Positions 54,494 through 61,380 of a DNA stretch of 64,000 bases are shown here, in pieces. The stretch is from an uncultured Saprospiraceae bacterium. GTDB taxonomy: Bacteria > Bacteroidota > Bacteroidia > Chitinophagales > Saprospiraceae. How positions within the stretch are numbered: the first letter of the stretch is position 1; every line of letters begins with the position of its first letter. The notes beneath the pieces were generated by a model. That model ran no database searches and was not told the DNA's origin. It saw nothing but the letters and a program-made list of their open reading frames with translations. The DNA lies in assembly GCA_938015415.1 (NCBI GenBank), contig CALLPK010000029.1, forward strand, positions 43,018 to 107,017, written 5' to 3'. A program made the position numbers and the translations under genes.

Positions 54494-54801
54494 AAATAAC
54501 TTGGTCATTCTCAGCTCTGGAAATGTTAGCGGACTTACATGAATACATTAGTGAAGAAGATGAAAAGGCAGCAGATAAATATATTGGTGGAATATATAAA
54601 TCTGTTGAAAAACTAGAAAAATATCCTGAATCCTGTGCACCGTGCAGGAATGAAAAATTAAGAGAAGAAGGATATAGGTGTTGTAAATTTCGAAACCATA
54701 TCATTATTTATGAATTTGTAGCAGAAGAGGTCAATATTTTAGCGGTAATTCACTCCAAAAGAAATCCTTCCGGCATAAAAGATATTTTAAAGGATGAATA
54801 G
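54490..54801 (+). CDS. RelE/ParE-family toxin
   Basis: From ATG 54490 the protein has 103 residues; a TTG at 54478 is less likely because the ATG overlaps the antitoxin stop. The start KITWSFSALEMLADLHEYIS and the later ADKYIGGIYKSVEKLEKYPESC, with EGYRCCKFRNHIIIYEF, fit the ParE/RelE fold (beta-strand, two helices, four-stranded sheet). The C-terminus has VNILAVIHSKRNP, the usual 'V..V.H.rr.p' strand. RelE members cut mRNA on the ribosome and ParE members poison gyrase; the sequence alone does not choose. Confidence 0.85.
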   Translation: MKITWSFSALEMLADLHEYISEEDEKAADKYIGGIYKSVEKLEKYPESCAPCRNEKLREEGYRCCKFRNHIIIYEFVAEEVNILAVIHSKRNPSGIKDILKDE

Positions 54802-54889
54802 TCTTCAGCCCTTTTTGGTGCTCATCAACCAACCTGACTTTGAGTCAAGTCCGAAACAAACCCCTCATTTCATTGTTTAACCTAATAGA

Positions 54890-54921
54890 GTTGCATAACA
54901 ACCTACATCTTATTAACTTTG
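54890..54921 (+). promoter_or_regulatory. Promoter of the second rhomboid gene (GTTG-N20-TAACTTTG)
   Basis: TAACTTTG (54914-54921) fits the TANNTTTG -7 box, with GTTG at 54890-54893 as a -33-like element 20 bp upstream, a good Bacteroidota spacing. It lies 16 bp before ATG 54938, so this rhomboid can be transcribed independently of the TA pair. Confidence 0.55.
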
Positions 54922-54937
54922 AAAAAAAAAGATACTG

Positions 54938-55891
54938 ATGCTGAGTTCAATCTGGGACGATGTTAAACAACAATTTAGTTACGGTAACATGATTATCCGG
55001 CTAATTATCGTTAATGTAGCTATCTTCTTGGTTATCAACCTGATGAAGGTCTTTTTATATCATGGAGGGGCTCCAGATAACTGGTATGACCGGATCCTCG
55101 GTTGGTTCAAAATATCCTCCAATCCTCTAGAGATATTAATGCACCCCTGGTCGGTCTTTACGCATATGTTTATGCACGAAGGATTCTGGCATCTCCTCTG
55201 GAATATGCTATTTCTTTACTGGTTCGGACGAATTTTGGGTGATTTATTGGGAGATAAACGAATTTTACCGATCTATGTATTAGGAGGATTGGCGGGCGCA
55301 CTGGTCTTTTTTTTAAGTGTCAATCTGCTTCCTTACGGAGGAGGTGGAACGCACACTGCCCTTGGTGCCTCAGCGGGGATCATGGCGATCGTGGTCGCCG
55401 CAGGTATGATCGCACCCGAATATAGTCTCCGGTTAATTTTGCTGGGAGATATCAGACTAAAATATATTGTCGTCGCCGTCATCATCATGGATTTGATCGG
55501 TACGGCTGGAAATATAAATACCGGAGGACATTTTGCGCACCTTGGAGGTGCTTTGATGGGGTATATTTTTGTCAGTCAGCTACAGGCTGGAAGAGACCTC
55601 TCCGAACCACTAAATAACTTTTTTGATAAAGTAACCAATTTATTTCACAGCGTCAGTGAGCCTGCTTTGCGACCTAAACGAAAAGGTCCGAAAATGGTAC
55701 ACCGAAATGACGATAAGATAAAAAATCGCCAGCAAAATGGTAAAACTGGCCATCGCTCTGATCGTGGAAGTGCCGTAGACGGATCTCATCAGGATAAACT
55801 GGATGCTATTTTGGATAAAATAAAAAAAGAGGGCTACGAGTCACTCTCCGAAGCGGAAAAAGAATTTTTATTTAATGCTAGTAAAAAATAG
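54938..55891 (+). CDS. Rhomboid family intramembrane serine protease (second copy) with C-terminal extension
   Basis: The protein has 317 residues. The membrane core has HMFMHEGFWHLLWNMLFLYW, nucleophile Ser145 in GASAGIMAI and His201 in HFAHLGGALMG. A soluble tail of about 90 residues follows, charged and disordered-looking, ending in a short conserved helix (LDAILDKIKKEGYESLSEAE), the DUF6576-like end seen in Bacteroidota rhomboids. The tail probably recruits substrate or partners in the cytoplasm. It is followed 48 bp later by a membrane EEP-fold protein, as in many Bacteroidota. Confidence 0.93.
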   Translation: MLSSIWDDVKQQFSYGNMIIRLIIVNVAIFLVINLMKVFLYHGGAPDNWYDRILGWFKISSNPLEILMHPWSVFTHMFMHEGFWHLLWNMLFLYWFGRILGDLLGDKRILPIYVLGGLAGALVFFLSVNLLPYGGGGTHTALGASAGIMAIVVAAGMIAPEYSLRLILLGDIRLKYIVVAVIIMDLIGTAGNINTGGHFAHLGGALMGYIFVSQLQAGRDLSEPLNNFFDKVTNLFHSVSEPALRPKRKGPKMVHRNDDKIKNRQQNGKTGHRSDRGSAVDGSHQDKLDAILDKIKKEGYESLSEAEKEFLFNASKK

Positions 55892-55939
55892 ACGTTACGG
55901 CTTGCTTCCTCTTACTGGCATTCCAAAAATTAAGAACTA

Positions 55940-56989
55940 TTGAAAACGATAACTGGTTTGTCCCGTTGGCTGAACGTCTTGTTGATCCTGACTACCTTCA
56001 TTGCTTATCTCGCTCCTTATATCTCTCCAACTACCTTTTGGCCGATATCTATTTTCGGTCTGGCTTTTCCGCTACTATTTATACTAAATTTTCTTTTTTT
56101 TCTCTATTGGATATTTCGTCGCAAGAAATATTTCCTGCTCTCACTTTGTTGCATGTTGCTTGGCTGGGGACATTTTAGTAGCAATTTTGGGATCAATGGT
56201 AGTAGCGCTGCATCCGAAAAGAATGAAATTACGGTTATAAATTTTAATACCAGAAATCTACTGCATGTTTATCAATATAAAGATAAAGAAAAGAAGTCTC
56301 GACACGTCAAAGAATTTGAAAACTGGTTGTCTGAAAATAAAGTAGATGTTTTTCTATTTCAGGAAACGTCAAAACTCTATATTAACGAAATTAATAAAAT
56401 TCTAAACCTTCCACATTCCTTTCAGCCCGAAAGAAAAATGGTCGCCATTCTTTCTCGTTATCCTATTATTTCCTCAGGTATGATTGAGTTGAATAGTATC
56501 AACCATCTGGTACTCTGGGCAGACCTCAAAGTTGCCAATAATAAAATAATCCGATTTTATAGTTTACACCTCAAATCCTCCAGCCTTGACCGTGAGGCCA
56601 TCGATGCCGTAGCCGCCGGAAAAGTAAGAGAAAAAGAAACTTGGTCTGGTGTCTGGGGCTTAATTAAAGTCTACAAAAATCACGCTTCCACCAGAGAAGG
56701 ACAATCCGAAAAAGTGCTGGCCCATATCCGAAAAAGTCCGTATCCCGTAGTCGTTGGCGGAGATTTTAACGAGCCACCTACGTCCTACGTTTATCAGCAG
56801 TTTCACTCCCAACTGGAAGATGCTTTCTGCACCGCGGGGAGTGGATTTGGTTCCACTTACGCCGGGAAAATACCTTTGATGAAAATCGACTATCTCTTCT
56901 ACGATCCTCGTTTGCGTGTTCTGGAACATGAAATTGACCGGCAACCATTTTCTGATCACTATCCGGTAAAAACTCGATTGTCCTGGTAA
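55940..56989 (+). CDS. Endonuclease/exonuclease/phosphatase-fold protein with membrane anchor
   Basis: The protein has 349 residues. Three hydrophobic helices (about residues 8-84) anchor it, then the EEP domain: VINFNTRNLL, FLFQETSK (catalytic Glu), GGDFNEPP (Asp/Asn), KIDYLFYDP and SDHYPVKT (Asp-His). All catalytic residues of the fold are present, so it is probably active on a phosphodiester or phosphate ester outside the cytoplasm; the substrate is unknown. The start is TTG at 55940. A MITE-like element begins 4 bp after its stop. Confidence 0.88.
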   Translation: MKTITGLSRWLNVLLILTTFIAYLAPYISPTTFWPISIFGLAFPLLFILNFLFFLYWIFRRKKYFLLSLCCMLLGWGHFSSNFGINGSSAASEKNEITVINFNTRNLLHVYQYKDKEKKSRHVKEFENWLSENKVDVFLFQETSKLYINEINKILNLPHSFQPERKMVAILSRYPIISSGMIELNSINHLVLWADLKVANNKIIRFYSLHLKSSSLDREAIDAVAAGKVREKETWSGVWGLIKVYKNHASTREGQSEKVLAHIRKSPYPVVVGGDFNEPPTSYVYQQFHSQLEDAFCTAGSGFGSTYAGKIPLMKIDYLFYDPRLRVLEHEIDRQPFSDHYPVKTRLSW

Positions 56990-56993
56990 TGAT

Positions 56994-57102
56994 TGAAGCT
57001 GTTTAAGATTGTTCACAGAAGGTGAGGATAAGTGCCGGCCGGCAGGTATTGGCAGTCAATGACTTAGCCGTAACTATTGTGCTTTATTTTTAAACAGCTT
57101 CA
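56994..57102. repeat. MITE-like element, second subfamily (109 bp)
   Basis: The ends TGAAGCTGTTTAA and TTAAACAGCTTCA differ from copies A and B by one base, but the interior is unrelated. It holds GCCGGCCGGC and GACTTAGCCGTAACTATTGT. The right half recurs at 40725. It starts right after the EEP gene stop. Confidence 0.75.
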
Positions 57103-57232
57103 TAATTTAAAAGATACCCTGGAGAGGGAACAAAATTGCTCTTATTTCGGTATTAATTAACGAATACCGCAATTCAACGACCTGCCTTACCGCGTCAGCA
57201 GACAGGGTTAACATTTCAACACCAAATTTTAT

Positions 57233-57240
57233 TATTTTTG
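57233..57240 (+). promoter_or_regulatory. Bacteroidota -7 box (TATTTTTG) abutting the cysS start
   Basis: TATTTTTG fits TANNTTTG and ends 4 bp before ATG 57245. Transcription would then start at or just after the ATG, implying a near-leaderless message or a later start codon. The gap 57103-57232 holds no other feature. Confidence 0.45.
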
Positions 57241-57244
57241 CCGC

Positions 57245-58747
57245 ATGAAAAACGAACTCAAAATACATAACAGCTTATCGCGCTCCAAAGAAGTCTTCAA
57301 ACCCATTGAAACGGGATATATTGGAATGTACGTTTGTGGCCCGACCGTATATAGCGATGTACACTTGGGTAACTGCCGGACTTTTGTCAACTTCGATGTG
57401 ATATATCGGTTTTTAAAATACGCGGGCTATAAAGTTCGGTACGTTCGTAATATCACCGACGTAGGCCATCTCGTTGGTGACGCAGACTCCAACGCAGAAG
57501 ATAAAATTTCTAAAAAAGCCCGTCAGGAAAAACTGGAACCCATGGAGGTCGTCCAGCATTATACCAACGGCTTTCACGACATGATGGCTATCTTTAATAC
57601 CTTGCCTCCAAGCATTGAGCCGCGGGCCACCGGACATATCATCGAGCAGATCGAAATGGTACAACAGATTCTGGACAACGGTTTGGCCTACGAAAAAAAT
57701 GGCTCTGTCTATTTTGATACGGTAAAATTTGCCAACGAAAACGAAGTATACGGAAAACTTTCCGGTCGGGTAATCGATGACTTATTATCTGAATCCAGAG
57801 ATAATTTAAAAAATCAGAGTGAGAAAAATCATTCCTCCGATTTTGCGATTTGGATCAAAGCCGATCCGAGCCACCTGATGCGTTGGAATTCTCCCTGGTC
57901 GGTAGGTTTCCCCGGCTGGCACCTCGAATGTTCCGTGATGAGTACCAAATACCTGGGCAAAACATTTGATATCCACGGCGGTGGTAACGACCTGAAATTT
58001 CCACACCACGAAAACGAAGTAGCCCAAAATTTTGGTGCTTGTAATTGCGCGCCTGCCAACTATTGGATGCACGCAAATATGTTGTTGATGAATGGTAAAA
58101 AAATGTCGAAAAGCGATGATAATAGTATCACGCCTAATGAATTATTTACCGGGGATAGTCCGCACATCAGTAAAGCGTTCAGCCCGATGGCGATTCGCTT
58201 TTTTATGCTGCAATCCCATTATCGTAGCACGCTCGATTTGACTGACGAATCCTTGCAGGCAGCCGAAAAAGGATTCCGCCGTTTAATGGAAGGCAATAAA
58301 GTGTTGAGCGAGTTGGCGAGTACCCACAAAGATGGTCCCGCACCTCTGGATGCAGAAATCAACGAGCTGATGGATCAGGCGTTGGAGCATATGTACGATG
58401 ATTTCAGTACCCCAACGGCCCTCGGAAAATTATTTGAATTGGTTCCGAAAATCAACGGGCTAAAAGATGGGCACCTGTCACTGGCAGAGATTTCTGCTGA
58501 TACTTTAAAAAGATTGAAAACAACGTTCCACGATTTTATTTTTGATATCTTCGGATTACAGGACGAACTGGAACACAGCAACGGCGACGGAACGCTGGAT
58601 GGTTTGATGCAACTGGTAATTGACTTGCGGCAAAATGCCCGGGAAAGTAAAGATTGGGGAACCTCAGATAAAATCCGGGACGGTCTCGCTGCGTTAAAAA
58701 TTCAATTGAAAGACGGAAAAGATGGTACGGACTGGAGCAAAATATAA
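57245..58747 (+). CDS. cysS: Cysteinyl-tRNA synthetase
   Basis: The protein has 500 residues. The HIGH-type signature is HLGN (40-43) after the zinc ligand Cys31 in YVCGPTV. Later zinc-site residues lie in HLECSVMS and [13 protein letters not shown] is at 286-290. The C-terminal anticodon-binding helices end in the usual [16 protein letters not shown]-like stretch. It charges tRNA-Cys with cysteine using ATP. The length and motif set are complete, so it should be functional. A predicted -7 box sits immediately before the ATG. Confidence 0.97.
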   Translation: MKNELKIHNSLSRSKEVFKPIETGYIGMYVCGPTVYSDVHLGNCRTFVNFDVIYRFLKYAGYKVRYVRNITDVGHLVGDADSNAEDKISKKARQEKLEPMEVVQHYTNGFHDMMAIFNTLPPSIEPRATGHIIEQIEMVQQILDNGLAYEKNGSVYFDTVKFANENEVYGKLSGRVIDDLLSESRDNLKNQSEKNHSSDFAIWIKADPSHLMRWNSPWSVGFPGWHLECSVMSTKYLGKTFDIHGGGNDLKFPHHENEVAQNFGACNCAPANYWMHANMLLMNGKKMSKSDDNSITPNELFTGDSPHISKAFSPMAIRFFMLQSHYRSTLDLTDESLQAAEKGFRRLMEGNKVLSELASTHKDGPAPLDAEINELMDQALEHMYDDFSTPTALGKLFELVPKINGLKDGHLSLAEISADTLKRLKTTFHDFIFDIFGLQDELEHSNGDGTLDGLMQLVIDLRQNARESKDWGTSDKIRDGLAALKIQLKDGKDGTDWSKI

Positions 58748-58770
58748 AAATGCTGCGTGCTGTTTGCCGC

Positions 58771-58812
58771 TTGCTTCTTGCTTCTTGCTTCTTGCTTCTT
58801 GCTTCTTGCTTC
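58771..58812. repeat. Six TTGCTTC units in tandem
   Basis: Six perfect 7-bp units follow cysS. GAAGCAAGCAGCG at about 58839 is complementary to the flanking CGCTTGCTTC, so the array can form the left arm of a long hairpin. Slippage in this microsatellite would only change the 3' region of cysS. Confidence 0.85.
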
Positions 58813-59013
58813 TCTTATGACGCGTTAGCAGAAAACCAGGAAGCAAGCAGCGATTAGCCAGGGTATTCAATCTACTCAACAGGTACTAAAAATTTCTTCT
58901 GTGAAATTTGATGGTTAAATCTCGATTTTATGAAAATTTCTTATTAATAAAATTTTGTTAATGAACAAAAAATTTCACGTTTCGACAAAGCCTCCGACCT
59001 TGAGCTTTTTTCC

Positions 59014-59169
59014 ATTCGGTGCCTTAATAAAATGTCTTAAACCGAATACTGTTCGAGCTAAACAACTGTTGAATAAAAGTTAAAAGACTAATAATCAATA
59101 AATTAAAAATAATAAACAGGCTTTTAAAGCGAGTTTATTCGGTTTGACATTTTATTAGAAGTGCCGAAT
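59014..59169. repeat. Nested inverted repeat element (156 bp)
   Basis: The left arm (59014-59047) reads ATTCGGTGCCTTAATAAAAT and GTCTTAAACCGAAT. The right arm (59137-59169) is its near-complement (ATTCGGTTTGACATTTTATT, then AGAAGTGCCGAAT). Each arm itself begins with ATTCGG and ends with CCGAAT. The interior is AT-rich without an ORF. The rest of the 648-bp gap 58748-59395 contains the 7-bp array and poly-T stretches; no gene is visible. Confidence 0.7.
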
Positions 59170-59395
59170 TCGAAAAATGCGACAGGCGGCAGATTTTTTT
59201 GTTTCGTTTTTTTTTCTGCAAAAAAAATGAACAGAAAGAATAAAAAAAGCTAAAATCTTGGAGCAAATTACATTACAAATGTACGGAAGTTTTTTTCGTC
59301 AATTGAACACCCTAGCGATTAGCAAGTAGCACAACATTTCCAGATGATGATATTTTAACTTATAAATTTATTTCAAATTCTGATTCGTCTATATT

Positions 59396-60028
59396 ATGAA
59401 ATCAATGAATCTCTTCGGTTTTGCAAAACGAATTATTCTGCCGTTTGCTTTAGCAATATTTATCAATGTAATCTTCTCTTTCGTATTTTTGGGCGGATGG
59501 CTCAACGGTGCCACGCTAGCGAGTACACCCGTAGCACTGATGATCTTTGCCGGATTTCTGGTACTGTTTCCTGCCGCTTACGCATGGTTGATTAAGTCGT
59601 ATACATTTGATCGGGGGATTGAGTTTTTGTATAAAAATGCCAATCCGGTTACTGGAAAGGTGATTGATAAAGTCGTTTCTTCCATTGTATTGGGAAAACA
59701 AACCATCGATGAAAGTCCAGCCGTTGTTGGAAACGCAATAAATGGTGCCGCTGATTTTGTAAAAAAATTGGATGATCCATTACCTAAGAGTTTTAAGCGG
59801 GTATTAACGATGTTACTCGATCGGGCACCGATTATCAGTACGCTGCGGGATATTCAGACAACCACCGAATTTACCCCACAAAACCTACCGTCGATTCAGA
59901 CGGAAGTAAAGGCGAGTGTTAATAACTACGTGGAGAACGAGCTATTAGGTAATTCTAACATTTGGGTTTGGTTGTTGGTGATTGTAAATGTGCTGGCGAT
60001 TGCGGGTGCCTGGTATTATTTTGCTTAA
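59396..60028 (+). CDS. Small membrane protein of unknown function
   Basis: The protein has 210 residues. Three hydrophobic segments, about residues 12-33, 45-66 and 190-208, frame a soluble middle with a helical region (GKVIDKVVSSIVLGKQTIDE) and KRVLTMLLDRAPIISTLRDI. I recognise no family. The predicted topology places the middle on one side of the membrane. It precedes an M28-type lipoprotein by 20 bp, so the two are likely one unit. No catalytic motif is seen. Confidence 0.75.
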   Translation: MKSMNLFGFAKRIILPFALAIFINVIFSFVFLGGWLNGATLASTPVALMIFAGFLVLFPAAYAWLIKSYTFDRGIEFLYKNANPVTGKVIDKVVSSIVLGKQTIDESPAVVGNAINGAADFVKKLDDPLPKSFKRVLTMLLDRAPIISTLRDIQTTTEFTPQNLPSIQTEVKASVNNYVENELLGNSNIWVWLLVIVNVLAIAGAWYYFA

Positions 60029-60047
60029 ATTTTAAAAATCTTCTACG

Positions 60048-61037
60048 TTGAAAAATATTAACCTGTTTTTATTATTTCTGATTAGTGTACTGTTGTTTGC
60101 ACAGTGCAAGTCCGAACCCAAAGTAATTCCACCACCACCGATAAAGAATGTGGTCGTTCCCAAATTTGAAAAAGATTCGGCGTACCAGTACATTGCCCGA
60201 CAGGTAGCGTTCGGTCCACGTGTTCCGAATACCGCCGCTCACCAAGCGGCTAAAAATTATTTAGCCAATACTTTAAGGTCTTTTGGTGCGACGGTTATAG
60301 AACAAGATTTTATGGCGACTGCTTACACCGGCACCAAGCTGAATGCCACAAATATTATCGGTAGTTATAATCCCGATCATCCGCGTCGGGTGGTGCTGGC
60401 GGCTCACTGGGATTCGCGTCACATCGCCGATTACGATCCGGATAAGAGTCGTCAGGATCAGCCGATTCTGGGAGCCGATGACGGTGGAAGTGGTGTAGGA
60501 ATTTTATTGGAGATTGCCCGGGCGATTCAAAATAACCCAATTGATCTGGGGGTAGATATTGTCTTGTTTGATGCGGAAGATTACGGAGAAAGTCAGGGAG
60601 AAGATATTACCACCTGGTGTCTGGGATCGCAGTACTGGAGCCGCAATCCGCACGTCAAAGGATACGGTGCCGACTTCGGAATCTTACTGGATATGGTAGG
60701 TTCAAAAGGAGCCAGATTTACCAAGGAAGAAGTCTCCCGGGCCTTTGCCCCAAAAGTATTGGATAAGGTCTGGAAGCTAAGCCAAAACATGGGCTACGGA
60801 AATTATTTCGTCAATGACAATACCCGCCAACTGGTCGACGACCACCTATTCGTCAATAAGATCGCCGGAATCAAAATGATCGATATCATTAACCGACCCG
60901 CTGATACCGAAACTGGCTTTGGCCATTACTGGCATACGCACGCGGATGATATGAGTGTGATTGACAAACAGACTTTACGGGCAGTAGGGCAGACCTTGCT
61001 GGCGGTGATTTACCAGAAATCGGCGGGGCGGTTTTAG
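60048..61037 (+). CDS. M28-type zinc peptidase/glutaminyl cyclase-like lipoprotein
   Basis: The protein has 329 residues from a TTG start. A lipoprotein signal (FLLFLISVLLFAQC) is followed by the M28 fold. AAHWDSRH carries the first His, GADDGGSGVG the bridging Asp, DAEDYGE the Glu, and HYWHTHADD a last His. This pattern, with an aromatic-rich start and GSQYWSRNP, fits the QPCT-like branch that cyclises N-terminal Gln/Glu, rather than a typical aminopeptidase. It should face the periplasm or outer membrane. Peptidase versus cyclase is not settled. A repeat array fills the 343 bp after it. Confidence 0.82.
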   Translation: MKNINLFLLFLISVLLFAQCKSEPKVIPPPPIKNVVVPKFEKDSAYQYIARQVAFGPRVPNTAAHQAAKNYLANTLRSFGATVIEQDFMATAYTGTKLNATNIIGSYNPDHPRRVVLAAHWDSRHIADYDPDKSRQDQPILGADDGGSGVGILLEIARAIQNNPIDLGVDIVLFDAEDYGESQGEDITTWCLGSQYWSRNPHVKGYGADFGILLDMVGSKGARFTKEEVSRAFAPKVLDKVWKLSQNMGYGNYFVNDNTRQLVDDHLFVNKIAGIKMIDIINRPADTETGFGHYWHTHADDMSVIDKQTLRAVGQTLLAVIYQKSAGRF

Positions 61038-61180
61038 GGAGTGAGATGATAAATAAATACTAGATCGGAAAACAGTTATTTCTAAACAGATAATTTAAAA
61101 GAAAAAAGTATTTCCCTCATTTTGAGAAGTCATTGCCTTAAACCCGATTACGTCAAAAAAACGCCCATCGTTCACCCACC

Positions 61181-61380
61181 GAAAGCCCTCACCAATTAAA
61201 GAGATCACCAATTGCAGAGCGCCCACCGTCCACCCACCGAAAGCCTACACCGATTGAAGAGATCACCATTAGAAAAAAGCCAATTGAAAGCCCTCACCGA
61301 TTGAAGAGATCACCGATTGCAGAAAGCCCATTGTGAGCCAATTGTCCGCCTACTGAAAGCCCTCACCGATTGAAGAGCGC
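61181..61380. repeat. Tandem repeat array GAAAGCCCTCACC, four units
   Basis: Units start with GAAAGCCYWCACC at 61181, 61239, 61286 and 61355, with lengths 58, 47 and 69 bp before the last. They share CACCRATTRAAGAGATCACC. GCCAATTGTCCGCC at 61338 is the same core as the array at 18478. The array runs up to the stop codon of the AsmA-like gene. The gap 61038-61180 is AT-rich and bare. Confidence 0.82.
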
